Shown: positions 1 to 10,121 of the stretch, one piece after another | How the letters are laid out: the number at the start of each line of letters is the position of its first letter | Position numbering within the stretch: the stretch's first letter is position 1 | Assembly (NCBI RefSeq): GCF_900143005.1 | Contig: NZ_FRCS01000006.1 | Span: forward strand, 372,001-436,000 | Length of the DNA: 64,000 nucleotides | DNA from: Cryptosporangium aurantiacum | Lineage (GTDB): Bacteria; Actinomycetota; Actinomycetes; Mycobacteriales; Cryptosporangiaceae | Direction: 5' to 3' | Program-made: the position numbers and the translations under genes | The notes under the pieces: model-generated | Databases searched by the model: none | Told to the model about the DNA's origin: nothing | The model's input: only the letters and a program-made list of their open reading frames with translations

Positions 1-319
1 GCGCCTTCAACGCGGTGGGCCGCAGGTTCTCGACCAGGACGTCGGCCTTCGCCAGGAGCGCTTGGAACTGCTCGCGCCCCGCCGGATCCTTCAGGTCGAG
101 TTCGATGCTGCGCTTGTTGCGGTTGGCGCGGATGAACGAGAGACTGCGCCGCTCACCGTCGCGCTCGCGAATCGGCTGCACACTGCGCGACGTGTCCCCC
201 GCGCCCGGGATCTCGACCTTCACGACGTCGGCACCGGCGTCCGCTAACCACATCGTGGCGATCGGCGCCGAGATGAAGTTCTCGATCGTCAGCACGCGGA
301 CCCCGGCCAGCGGCCCCAT
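1..319 (-). CDS. Family III (CaiB/BaiF) CoA-transferase, N-terminal part
   Basis: Reverse-strand frame opens with ATG at 319 (MGPLAGVRVLTIENF) and runs off the window start, so only about 106 residues are visible. They include the family's opening pattern: L-x-G-V-R-V-L, then A-D-x-G-A-D-V-V-K-V-E, then R-N-K-R-S-I-x-L-D-L and a V-E-N-L-R-P block. Family members move CoA between an acyl-CoA and a free acid in the cytoplasm; the catalytic Asp lies beyond the window edge. The start codon shares one base with the stop of the upstream crotonase (TGATG), so the two are probably translationally coupled and co-transcribed. Substrate unknown. Confidence 0.85.
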   Translation of the reverse strand, partial: MGPLAGVRVLTIENFISAPIATMWLADAGADVVKVEIPGAGDTSRSVQPIRERDGERRSLSFIRANRNKRSIELDLKDPAGREQFQALLAKADVLVENLRPTALKA

Positions 320-1155
320 CAGGACCGCCACTGCGGTGCGTCACCGGTCGGCCAGTGTGCGCTCAAGCCGAGCGCCTCCGGGCCGCCCTCGTTGCGTCCG
401 AACACCGCCGGACGCTTCTCGGCGAAGGCCGAGAAGCCCTCCAGGGCATCCGGGGTTCGGTAGCCCTCCTCGGTGATCCGCTCTTCCCACTCGAGCGCTT
501 CGTCCCAAGTCAGGTCGATGCTGTCGTACGCGATCCGCTTGGTCGCCGCGACCCCCTCGGGGCTGAACTGAGCGATCACCGCTGCGAGTTCCAACGCTGC
601 GGCGACGGCCTGTCCGGCCGGCACGACCCGCTGCACGAGTCCGATGCGGTAGGCCTTGTCCGCATGCATGTACTCGGAGGTCAACAAACTCTCCAACGCG
701 TTGCCGAGGCCGACGATCCGCACTAACCGGGTGGTGCACCCGGCTCCGTTGACCAGTCCGCGCTTCAGGCCCGAGGCACCGATCCGAACGGTGTCCGATG
801 CCACCCGCAGGTCGCACGCGACGGCCAGCGCGAAGCCGCCGCCGACGCAGTAGCCCTCGATCGCGGCGATGAACGGGGTGGAGATCCGCCACGGCTTGGG
901 CAGCACCGTTCTGCGGCCGGTGCCTTCGGCGCCGACCACGGTCTCCACGTAGTCCGGGACGTAACCGCCGGCGCTGAACGACTCCCCTCCTGCGCCGCTG
1001 ATGACCGCCGCCCGGATGTGCCGGTTGACGTCGATCTCGTCGTAGATCGCCTCGAGCTGCTTCGCCATGGTCGAGGTGACCGCGTTCCGCTTCTCGGGGT
1101 TGTTGATGATGATGTGCCCGACGTGGTCGGCCACCTGGAAGTCGACGCTCGCCAT
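319..1155 (-). CDS. Crotonase-fold (enoyl-CoA hydratase/isomerase family) protein
   Basis: 278 residues, normal crotonase length. The ATG at 1155 is chosen over an in-frame start at 1209 because GGAGGGG lies 5 bases upstream. The N-terminal strand block (VDFQVADHVGHIIINNPEKRNA) and the G-Y-C-V-G-G-G-F-A-L-A oxyanion-hole region are clear. Both acids used by true hydratases are absent: the first Glu position is Ala109, and the usual Pro-Glu is Ser128-Gly129. A simple hydratase role is therefore unlikely; isomerase, hydrolase or C-C lyase chemistry on a CoA ester is possible. It heads a minus-strand pair with the CoA-transferase and lies behind a promoter carrying the 1269-1281 motif. Confidence 0.85.
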   Translation of the reverse strand: MASVDFQVADHVGHIIINNPEKRNAVTSTMAKQLEAIYDEIDVNRHIRAAVISGAGGESFSAGGYVPDYVETVVGAEGTGRRTVLPKPWRISTPFIAAIEGYCVGGGFALAVACDLRVASDTVRIGASGLKRGLVNGAGCTTRLVRIVGLGNALESLLTSEYMHADKAYRIGLVQRVVPAGQAVAAALELAAVIAQFSPEGVAATKRIAYDSIDLTWDEALEWEERITEEGYRTPDALEGFSAFAEKRPAVFGRNEGGPEALGLSAHWPTGDAPQWRS

Positions 1156-1268
1156 CGCCCCTCCGCCTGTGTCGCGGGCGCTCCGCCTCCCCTCGCCGCG
1201 CTGGCTCATCCGATAGCTCGGAGAGCGCGACGGGAAGTCACGGAGTTGAGTGGGTCACACGATCTATC

Positions 1269-1281
1269 ATAATGATTAGGG
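1269..1281. promoter_or_regulatory. Candidate FadR-type operator, copy 1
   Basis: The minus strand reads CCCTAATCATTAT, with the near-palindromic core TAATCATTA. The same 13 bases recur at 2222-2234, across the adjacent regulator gene. On the minus strand a TATGAT hexamer (1266-1271) overlaps it and would serve as the -10 of the crotonase/CoA-transferase transcript, so a bound protein would block RNA polymerase. AT-rich 13-mers are rare in this GC-rich sequence. Inferred target of the 1330-2079 regulator. Confidence 0.55.
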
Positions 1282-1329
1282 TCGTCAAGAGAACCGAGCG
1301 AAGTCGCCGAAACGTGTTCGTGACGAAGG

Positions 1330-2079
1330 TCAGGAGATCAACCAGGACACCGCGCGGTCGATGAGCGTGGGGTTCTCCCGGGCGAAGGTGTCGGCACTCT
1401 GCTCCATGTGGAGCTCCATGAGCAGCGCCGCCTTCGCCGAGTCGCGCCGCTCGATCGCATCGGTGATCCGCTCGTGCACCCGTACCGTCTCGCGCATGAC
1501 GTCCAGGTCACGCCCGCGCCGCTGGTAGATGTCGAAGATGCCGTGCAGTGAGGAGGTCATCAGCGACAACGCCTTGTTGTTGTTGCCGGCCATGTCGGCA
1601 ACGATCGAGTGGAACGCGTGGGCATGGACCATCAGATCGTCGACGTTCCGGGCCTCGCCGTGGGCCTGCAAATTGGCGCGGAGAGCGGAGACCTGATCAG
1701 CGCTTCCGTTCACCGCGGCCAGCTCGGCCATCCGGGGTTCAAGCACGATCCGGGCCTCCAGTAGCTGCCGGAACGTGACACCGGTGGCCTGGAAGTGCAG
1801 CGTGGCCATGCGCGCGAAGTCCTCGTGGTCCATCTCGGCCAACACCGGACCACCGCCTGGCCCGGACTTGATCGTGATCAGGCCGTGCACTTCCAGGATT
1901 CGCAGAGCCTCCCGCAGTGTGCCCCGGCTGACTCCGTGAGCCTGGGCCATCACGGCCTCGGCGGGTAGGCGCTGGCCGGGGGCCATGCCCGCTTTCTCGA
2001 TGTCTTGAAGGATCGCTTGGGCGACTTGCTCGGCCAGCTTGACCGGCCGGCGATTCTTGGCCCGCTGCGGACCGCCCAT
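1330..2079 (-). CDS. GntR/FadR-family transcriptional regulator
   Basis: 249 residues. The start at 2079 (MGGPQRAKNR) has GGGAGG 9 bases upstream; the in-frame extension to 2211 lacks this support. The N-terminal winged helix-turn-helix (about residues 14-85) shows L-P-A-E...V-S-R-G-T-L-R-E-A-L-R-I-L-E and the glycine-rich wing. An all-helical FCD ligand-binding domain follows, with H-A-H-A-F-H and E-L-H-M-E-Q metal/ligand-type histidines. FCD regulators are usually repressors released by an acid or acyl-CoA. It sits between two operons of acyl-CoA genes whose promoters share a 13-base motif, so it very likely controls both and perhaps itself. Confidence 0.92.
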   Translation of the reverse strand: MGGPQRAKNRRPVKLAEQVAQAILQDIEKAGMAPGQRLPAEAVMAQAHGVSRGTLREALRILEVHGLITIKSGPGGGPVLAEMDHEDFARMATLHFQATGVTFRQLLEARIVLEPRMAELAAVNGSADQVSALRANLQAHGEARNVDDLMVHAHAFHSIVADMAGNNNKALSLMTSSLHGIFDIYQRRGRDLDVMRETVRVHERITDAIERRDSAKAALLMELHMEQSADTFARENPTLIDRAVSWLIS

Positions 2080-2188
2080 CCGTTCCCGCCTCCCTGGTCC
2101 GCCTGCCGGTGAAAGACACCGTTCGGCGTCCGTCCGCCTCACGATCACACGTCCGCCGGTCCGGTCGACGATACGTCCCGTCACACCC

Positions 2189-2234
2189 CTTGACGCAGTC
2201 AAGGCCCACACCTAGTTTCTGCCCTAATCATTAT
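2189..2234 (+). promoter_or_regulatory. Promoter and operator of the AtuA-like operon
   Basis: TTGACG (2190-2195) and TAGTTT (2213-2218) are 17 bases apart and form a plausible sigma-A promoter. Transcription would begin near 2225, inside CCCTAATCATTAT (2222-2234), the copy of the motif at 1269-1281. The -35 box also lies in a palindrome, CTTGAC-gca-GTCAAG (2189-2203). An operator over the start site fits repression by the neighbouring FadR-type protein. A further imperfect arm, GATTAG, follows at 2239-2244. Confidence 0.6.
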
Positions 2235-2270
2235 CAGGGATTAGCCGGGCGCACTGGCGCGGAGGCGCAG

Positions 2271-4055
2271 ATGGTGGAACGAGCAGGCAGCGACCCGACC
2301 ACGCGCGGCGTGCGCGTCGGCAACTTCTCCGGCTTCTACGGCGATCGGCTCGACTCGATCGACGAGCTGCTGACCGCGGGCGTCGACTACCTCACCGGTG
2401 ACTACCTCGCCGAACTCACGATGCTCATCCTGCGGAAGAACCAGAAAGCCGGCCGCCCCGGCTACGCGGCCGGGTTCCTCGGCCAGCTGCGCCCCGTGCT
2501 GGCCCGGATCGCGGCGTCGAAGACCAAGGTGGTCTGCAACGCCGGCGGTCTCGACCCGCTCGGCTGCGCCGAGGCGGTCCGCGAACTCTGCCGCGAGCAG
2601 GGATTGTCGCTGAACGTCACGGCCATTTCCGGTGACGACGTCCTCCCGCAGTTGTCGGCGCTGCAGCCCGAGCTCTTACGCAATCTGGACACGGGCGAGG
2701 CACTCGTCGTGGCCCCGGAGCGCGTCCTTACCACCAACGCGTACCTCGGGGCATGGCCGATCGTCGAGGCCTTGGAACGCGGCGCGGACATCGTCATCTG
2801 TCCCCGCGTCACGGATGCCTCCCTGGTCATCGGCCCCGCCGCGTTCCACTTCGGGTGGAAGGCCACCGACTTCGATCGGCTCGCCGGCGCCCTGTGGGCC
2901 GGCCACGCGATCGAGTGCGGTGGTCAGGTGACCGGCGGGAACTACTCGTTCTTCTCCGAGCACGAGCCGCTCGGCATCCCGCCGATGCCGATCGCCGAGA
3001 TCTTCGACGACGGCAGCGCGGTCCTCACCAAGTCCGTCGCCGACCAGGGGTGTCTCACCGTCGACACGGTGAAGGCCCAGCTGCTCTACGAGGTCGGCGG
3101 ACCTCTCTACCACAACCCCGACGTCGTCGGCGATCTGCGCACGGTGCAGGTCAGCGACGCCGGCGACGGAGCGGTCCGGATCTCGCGCGCGGTGGGGTAC
3201 GCGCCCACGTCGACGGCCAAACTGTCGATCTGTTACGACAGCGGCTACCGCAACAGCTTCACAATCGGCCTCACCGGCTCCCACATCCCCGAGAAGATCG
3301 CCTGGCTCCGCCACCAGGTCGACCAGGTACTCACCGGCGCGGACCGCTTCGACGGCTACCGATGGACGGTGATCGGGCCGGCCGACTCCGGAGGATCACT
3401 CGCGGAGGCCACGGCCTGGGTCGTCATCACGGCTCGCTCCCCCGATGCCGACGCCGTGGGACGGCGCGCGTTCTCCGGAGCGATCACCCAGCTCGGCATC
3501 TCCAGTATCCCCGGGTGCTACTTCGTCGGCAGCCCTTCGTCCGAGAAGTCGACGGCCGTCCAGTGGCCGTGCCTGATCGAGAAGAGCCGGGTCGTCGCCC
3601 GGGTCCATCCGCAGGACGCCGAGCCGTTCGACGTCGCCTGGCCCGAGCTGGCCTACGAACTCACCGTCGAGGACCCGCCCGACGACCCGCCGCCGGCCTT
3701 CGAGGACGAGCTGGTCCAGGTCGAGCTGGGCCGGTACTTCGGCACGCGATCCGGTGACAAGGCGGGCCTGGCCAACGTCGGTGTGTGGGCCAGAGACCCC
3801 GAGAGTTACGCCTGGATCAGGTCGTATCTCACTCCGTCGCGCTTCAAGCAACTGGTCGCGGAGGCCGCCGCACTGCCCGTGCAGCGGTACGAGCTACCCG
3901 GGATCCTCGGCCTGAACTTCGTCGTGAACGGCTTCCTCGAGGACGGGACGGCCTCCAGCATCGCGATCGACACCCAAGCGAAAGGGCTGGGCGAGTACCT
4001 CGGCTCACGCGTCATCGAGTTACCCGCCCACCTGGCGTCACGGGGAGACATCTGA
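2271..4055 (+). CDS. AtuA-like protein (DUF1446 plus C-terminal AtuA-type domain)
   Basis: 594 residues. The ATG at 2271 follows GGAGG by 5 bases. The N-terminal domain (about 14-450) has the AtuA signature V-G-N-F-S-G-F-Y-G-D-R, the G-D-Y-L-A-E-L-T block and C-N-A-G-G-L-D-P. The C-terminal domain (about 490-590) carries S-G-D-K-A-G-L-A-N-V-G-V-W. AtuA is required for growth on acyclic terpenes such as citronellol in Pseudomonas, but its reaction is unknown. First gene of a three-gene operon with acyl-CoA dehydrogenase and CoA-transferase, each joined by TGATG. A paralogue lies at 41994-43775. Cytoplasmic; an acyl-CoA catabolic role is inferred from neighbours. Confidence 0.85.
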   Translation: MVERAGSDPTTRGVRVGNFSGFYGDRLDSIDELLTAGVDYLTGDYLAELTMLILRKNQKAGRPGYAAGFLGQLRPVLARIAASKTKVVCNAGGLDPLGCAEAVRELCREQGLSLNVTAISGDDVLPQLSALQPELLRNLDTGEALVVAPERVLTTNAYLGAWPIVEALERGADIVICPRVTDASLVIGPAAFHFGWKATDFDRLAGALWAGHAIECGGQVTGGNYSFFSEHEPLGIPPMPIAEIFDDGSAVLTKSVADQGCLTVDTVKAQLLYEVGGPLYHNPDVVGDLRTVQVSDAGDGAVRISRAVGYAPTSTAKLSICYDSGYRNSFTIGLTGSHIPEKIAWLRHQVDQVLTGADRFDGYRWTVIGPADSGGSLAEATAWVVITARSPDADAVGRRAFSGAITQLGISSIPGCYFVGSPSSEKSTAVQWPCLIEKSRVVARVHPQDAEPFDVAWPELAYELTVEDPPDDPPPAFEDELVQVELGRYFGTRSGDKAGLANVGVWARDPESYAWIRSYLTPSRFKQLVAEAAALPVQRYELPGILGLNFVVNGFLEDGTASSIAIDTQAKGLGEYLGSRVIELPAHLASRGDI

Positions 4056-5236
4056 TGCAGAGCACTGCTTTCCCGCACTTGGAAGCACGCAAGGACGTCC
4101 GCGAAGCGGTGCGAGCACTGTGTGCCAAGTTCCCGGCCTCGTACTGGGAACAGCACGACCGTGAGCACGAGTACGCCCGGGATTTCGTCGAGGCGTTCGC
4201 CGCCGCGGGCTTCCTCGGCATCCTCATTCCCGAGGAGTACGGAGGAGGCGGCGGCACGATCGCCGATTTCTGCGCCGCACTCGAAGAGGTCGGCGCGAGC
4301 GGCGGCGGGCTCAACGCCTGCTCCAGCGTGCACGCTCCCCTGCTCTGCGTGCCCTCGCTGCTCGCTTTCGGCACCGAGGAGCAGCGCCGTACGTTACTGC
4401 CGCGGATCGCGTCCGGCGACCTGCTGATCACGTTCGGAGTCACCGAGCCGGACGCCGGCACGGATACCACCCGGATCAGCGTGTCGGCGACCCGCCGAGG
4501 TGACTCCTGGTTACTCAACGGGCAAAAGACCTGGAACTCCGGCGCGCCGTACGCGCAGAAGGTCATGGTGCTGGCCCGCACCAGCGAGCCCGGGCCGACC
4601 GACCGCCGCGGCGACGGCCTCACGCTGTTCCTCGCCGACTTCGATCGGCCGACGGTCGAGGTGCAGCCCATCCCCAAGATCGGCCGCAACGCGTTCGCGT
4701 CCGCCGACGTGTACTTCGACGATCACGTCGTCGGCTCCGCGGACGTGCTCGGCGAGGTGGGCCAGGGCTTCTACCACCTCCTGCACAGCCTGAACGCCGA
4801 GCGCCTGTACCTGTCCGCGGTGGCGATGGGCATCGGCCGGTGGTGCCTGGAGGCAGGCACCCGCTATGCGTCGGAACGGGTCGTCTTCGACCGGCCGATC
4901 GGGAAGAACCAGTCGGTACAGCATCCGCTGGCCGCCGACTACCTGCATCTTCTGGCGGCCGGACAGGTCTTGCAGACGGCGATCGCGGCCTGCGAGGAGC
5001 ACGGCGCCGCCGCGATCGGCTCGCTGGCCAACTCGGCCAAGTACCTGACGACCGAGGCGGCGTGGAAAACGGCCGACGACGTCATGCAGACGTTCGGCGG
5101 CTACTCGTTCGCCCGCGAGTACCACATCGGACGCCACTGGACCGAGGTGCGGCTCCAGCGGATCGCGCCGGTCAACAACCAGATGGTGCTCAACTACATC
5201 GCCCAGCGGGTTCTCGACCTGCCGAAGAGCTACTGA
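4055..5236 (+). CDS. Acyl-CoA dehydrogenase
   Basis: 393 residues. The ATG at 4055 shares its A with the preceding TGA. All three acyl-CoA dehydrogenase parts are present: the helical N-terminus with I-P-E-E-Y-G-G-G-G-G, the middle beta domain (V-T-E-P-D-A-G-T-D, L-N-G-Q-K-T-W) and the C-terminal helical domain ending Q-T-F-G-G-Y-S-F-A-R-E. The usual Y-E-G-T base is replaced by an A-P-V-N-N segment. A Glu (about 249, N-A-E-R-L) occupies the alternative base position known from isovaleryl- and long-chain acyl-CoA dehydrogenases, so catalysis is plausible. It would desaturate a (possibly branched) acyl-CoA using FAD and pass electrons to ETF. Confidence 0.92.
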   Translation: MQSTAFPHLEARKDVREAVRALCAKFPASYWEQHDREHEYARDFVEAFAAAGFLGILIPEEYGGGGGTIADFCAALEEVGASGGGLNACSSVHAPLLCVPSLLAFGTEEQRRTLLPRIASGDLLITFGVTEPDAGTDTTRISVSATRRGDSWLLNGQKTWNSGAPYAQKVMVLARTSEPGPTDRRGDGLTLFLADFDRPTVEVQPIPKIGRNAFASADVYFDDHVVGSADVLGEVGQGFYHLLHSLNAERLYLSAVAMGIGRWCLEAGTRYASERVVFDRPIGKNQSVQHPLAADYLHLLAAGQVLQTAIAACEEHGAAAIGSLANSAKYLTTEAAWKTADDVMQTFGGYSFAREYHIGRHWTEVRLQRIAPVNNQMVLNYIAQRVLDLPKSY

Positions 5237-6462
5237 TGACGACGCCCGACGAAGCACTCTCCGTCGTCCGGCCGGGCATGACCGTAGCCTGCGGCAGCCT
5301 CAGCGCCGAACCTGTCGTCCTGCTCGAAGCGCTGGCCCGCCGGGTCGCGGACGCAGGCCCGGTCACGCTCCTGTCCGGGATGCTCCTGGACGGCTATCAG
5401 GCGCTCACACCGCATCTGGGCAACGAGCTGAAACTGATCACCTGGTTCATGCCGCAGACCCTGCTCGGCGACGTCGGGCTGGGGCCGAACGTCGACTTCC
5501 TGCCGCTGACCTGGGTGCAGACCTACCGTTACGTGCAGAACCGCACGCTCGACGTGTGCCTGCTCCAAGTCTCCGAGCCGGACGAGCGCGGCTACCACAG
5601 CGTCGGCGTCAGCGCGAGCCTCAACCGTCTGCTGGCCCAGCGCGCCGACGTGGTGATCGCGCAGGTCAACCCGCACATGCCGTTCGTACTCGGCGACACG
5701 CTGCTGCACGAATCCGAACTCGACCACGTCGTCCACGCCGCTCGTCCATTGCGTGCCTTCCCACACCGGGAGCCCGACGAGCGCGACGCAGCCGTCGCCG
5801 GGCACGTGGCGTCGCTGATCCCGGACGGGGCCACCGTGCAGTCCGGGATCGGGACGATCCCCGAGTCCGTGTTACGCGCACTCGTCGGTCGCCGAGAACT
5901 CCTGCTCACGTCGCAGCTCACCGATGCGGGTCGCACACTGATCGAATCGGGCGCATGCGTCTCGGACGGACCGGCCGCCATCGTCGGCGAGGTACTGGGC
6001 AGCACGGACCTCTACAAGTGGGTCGAGCGCAACCCACGTGTGGAGCTACGGCACGCGCTGGACACCCATGGCCTCGAAGCCGTCAGGAGGCGAAGCAACT
6101 TCGTGTCGATCAACTCGACGCTGGAGGTAGACCTCTTCGGCCAGATCAACTCCGAGGTGATCGCCCGCGGGCAGGCCGGCGGTATCGGCGGCAGCGTCGA
6201 CTTCGCGATCGCGTCCATGCTCCCGGGCGCCCGCAGCATCGTGGCACTGCCCTCCACGACCGGGCGTGGGCGCTCCCGGATCGTCCCGGTCATCGACCGT
6301 GGTCTGGTGACGGTGCCGCGGACGCTGACCCAATTCGTGGTCACCGAGTTCGGAATCGCCGATCTGCGCGGCCGCGCAGTCCGCGAGCGCGCCCGCGCAC
6401 TTGCCGCAATCAGCCATCCCGACCACCGCGATGAACTCGCGGCGGTCGCGGTGGCGCTGTGA
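5236..6462 (+). CDS. Acetyl-CoA hydrolase/transferase-family CoA-transferase
   Basis: 408 residues; starts at the ATG overlapping the dehydrogenase stop (TGATG). It matches the 4-hydroxybutyrate/acetyl-CoA transferase family (family I type): G-I-G-T-I-P-E near 200, then S-I-N-S-T-L-E-V-D-L-F-G-Q with the Glu that normally carries the covalent CoA thioester, and G-I-G-G-S-V-D-F near the C-terminus. It probably moves CoA from acetyl-CoA or a product CoA ester onto the substrate acid of this operon, avoiding ATP use. Last gene of the 2271-6462 operon. Donor and acceptor cannot be read from sequence. Confidence 0.87.
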   Translation: MTTPDEALSVVRPGMTVACGSLSAEPVVLLEALARRVADAGPVTLLSGMLLDGYQALTPHLGNELKLITWFMPQTLLGDVGLGPNVDFLPLTWVQTYRYVQNRTLDVCLLQVSEPDERGYHSVGVSASLNRLLAQRADVVIAQVNPHMPFVLGDTLLHESELDHVVHAARPLRAFPHREPDERDAAVAGHVASLIPDGATVQSGIGTIPESVLRALVGRRELLLTSQLTDAGRTLIESGACVSDGPAAIVGEVLGSTDLYKWVERNPRVELRHALDTHGLEAVRRRSNFVSINSTLEVDLFGQINSEVIARGQAGGIGGSVDFAIASMLPGARSIVALPSTTGRGRSRIVPVIDRGLVTVPRTLTQFVVTEFGIADLRGRAVRERARALAAISHPDHRDELAAVAVAL

Positions 6463-6486
6463 CGCAGGGGTGTACTCCCAGTAAGT

Positions 6487-6496
6487 CCCTAATTAG
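6487..6496. promoter_or_regulatory. CCCTAATTAG motif upstream of the lipocalin-like gene
   Basis: CCCTAATTAG contains the 8-base palindrome CTAATTAG and shares its first seven bases with the FadR-type operator at 2222-2234. It lies 25 bases before the next start codon. It may be a degenerate operator or simply an AT-rich promoter element. Confidence 0.25.
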
Positions 6497-6520
6497 CTCG
6501 ATTCTGCCTAGCGTAGGAGC

Positions 6521-6997
6521 ATGACGAAGCGCAGGAATATGCCGTTCGCTCTGGTCGTCGCCGTAGTGCTCGCGCTCGGACTCGTGGCGTCCGCGCCCGC
6601 GCTCGCACGGTCCGACACCGCCGGTCACGGCACATCTTCCCTCGTCGGCGCCTGGCGGATGACGACGCTGGAGGTCGGTACGGGGGGCAATCTCGCTCCG
6701 GTGCCCTACTCCGGCCAGATCATCTTCACCAAGTCCGGGAACGTGTCGGTGCAGGCCATGAACCCCGATCCCGACGCGGCGGACACGGCATACACGGTGA
6801 ACGGATACGAAGCCTTCTATGGGCAGTACACCGTCGACAAAAAGGCGAAGACGTTTCAGGTGACGGTCCAGTCAGCAGCCGTACGCACTCTCATCGGCCA
6901 GCGCCTGACCCGCGTTTTTGTCGTATCCCGCGACACGCTCGTCCTGACACCGGCCGATCCCGCGGAAGGCTGGCGCGTCACCTACGAGCGCCTCTGA
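6521..6997 (+). CDS. Secreted lipocalin-like domain protein
   Basis: 158 residues. The N-terminus is a signal peptide: K-R-R, a hydrophobic stretch of about 18 residues and A-P-A-L-A before R-S-D, with cleavage near residue 30. The remainder starts L-V-G-A-W-R-M-T-T-L and has G-Q-I-I-F-T-K-S-G, typical of lipocalin-like (DUF4488/lipocalin_5) proteins that form a small beta barrel. AGGAG sits only 1 base before the ATG at 6521; an in-frame ATG at 6539 is also possible but would shorten the n-region. Probably binds a small hydrophobic ligand outside the cell. Followed 37 bases later by a secreted esterase, perhaps one transcript. Confidence 0.7.
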   Translation: MTKRRNMPFALVVAVVLALGLVASAPALARSDTAGHGTSSLVGAWRMTTLEVGTGGNLAPVPYSGQIIFTKSGNVSVQAMNPDPDAADTAYTVNGYEAFYGQYTVDKKAKTFQVTVQSAAVRTLIGQRLTRVFVVSRDTLVLTPADPAEGWRVTYERL

Positions 6998-7034
6998 CGG
7001 TTAGCGATCGTTTGTTGAGATGCGGAGGTCTCCG

Positions 7035-8063
7035 ATGAGAGCGACGAATCACCGCTGGTTAGGCACGCTCGCCGTGGCGCTGATCCTTCTCGGCGCGGCA
7101 GCTCTCCCGGTCCCGGCGTCCGCGTCGGCGATACGGGTTCTCACCGGCATCGCCTACGCGGCCCCGCAACCGGCGACGAGTCAGGGCCATTTCCTCGACT
7201 TGTACCTTCCGACGCACTCCCGGCAGCCGACTCCGCTGATCATCTGGGTGCACGGCTCGGGGTGGATGGCCGAGAACGGTCGCGAGAGCGCGGACGTCGT
7301 GGCCTCTCACTTCGTTCCGCGCGGCTACGCGGTCGCCGGTGTGTCGATCCGATCGAGCGGCTTCGCGCAGTTCCCCGGCCAGCTGTACGACATCAAGGCA
7401 GCGATCCGGTTCCTCCGCGCCAACGCCGCTCGCTACCACCTCGATCCGCACCGGTTCGGGATCATCGGTGAGTCCTCCGGCGGGTGGACCGCCGCCATGG
7501 CTGCCGTGACCGGCGACGTGCCACGGCTAGAGGGGAACGTCGGCGTGCGGGGCCCGTCCAGCCGGGTGCAGGCGGCGGCACCGTTCTATCCGCCGACGGA
7601 TTTCCTGCAGATGGACCCGTTCATGCCGCAGGACTGCGTTCCGTTCAACGAAGACTTCGACCTGACCGCCTGCCACGCCGATCCCCGATCACCCGAATCA
7701 CGGCTCCTCGGCTGCGCCATCGAGGCCTGCCCGCAGGCCGTCACCCGCGCCGACCCCTCGACGTACGTCAGCCGAAACGACCCGCCGATGCTCCTCGTCC
7801 ACGGGCAGCAGGATCTCTACGTGCCGTGGCAGCAGAGCCTGCTGCTCTACCGGGCCGCAGCGCGCGCCTGCGCCGACGCGGCGCTCGTGCTACTACCCCG
7901 GGGCGAGCACGGCCAGTGGAACGAGTTCCTCACCGATCCGGCGGTCCGGACCGGCGCCCGGATACAGCGGACGGACGACTGCCGGCAGACGCGCCCTCGA
8001 CCGGTGCAGCCGAGCTGGAACTCCCTGATCCAGTTCTTCGACCGGAGCCTGAACCACCGCTAG
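7035..8063 (+). CDS. Secreted alpha/beta-hydrolase (esterase/lipase)
   Basis: 342 residues from the ATG at 7035, which has GGAGG 6 bases upstream (an ATG at 7020 precedes the ribosome site and is rejected). A signal peptide is evident (hydrophobic L-A-V-A-L-I-L-L-G-A-A, A-S-A-S-A). H-G-S-G-W gives the oxyanion hole, G-E-S-S-G-G the nucleophile Ser, L-L-V-H-G-Q-Q-D the Asp region and G-E-H-G the His. It resembles the BD-FAE/esterase group that acts on small esters. Four or more cysteines in the C-terminal half suggest disulfides in the exported protein. Substrate unknown. Confidence 0.85.
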   Translation: MRATNHRWLGTLAVALILLGAAALPVPASASAIRVLTGIAYAAPQPATSQGHFLDLYLPTHSRQPTPLIIWVHGSGWMAENGRESADVVASHFVPRGYAVAGVSIRSSGFAQFPGQLYDIKAAIRFLRANAARYHLDPHRFGIIGESSGGWTAAMAAVTGDVPRLEGNVGVRGPSSRVQAAAPFYPPTDFLQMDPFMPQDCVPFNEDFDLTACHADPRSPESRLLGCAIEACPQAVTRADPSTYVSRNDPPMLLVHGQQDLYVPWQQSLLLYRAAARACADAALVLLPRGEHGQWNEFLTDPAVRTGARIQRTDDCRQTRPRPVQPSWNSLIQFFDRSLNHR

Positions 8064-8183
8064 CCGGCAGCCGGTCCGTCGCTCGCCGAGCGTACGACGA
8101 CTATCCACTTTCGCGGCTATTCGCGGATCGGAATCGCTCTTAGGCTGCTGTCTCTCGTTGCCGGATTACGTTGGAGTACTCCG

Positions 8184-10121
<1,938 letters not shown>

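Noticed and set aside
4053-5238. TGATG junctions as frameshifts
   Set aside because: Each has a full-length protein on both sides with conserved ends; they are normal translational-coupling overlaps.
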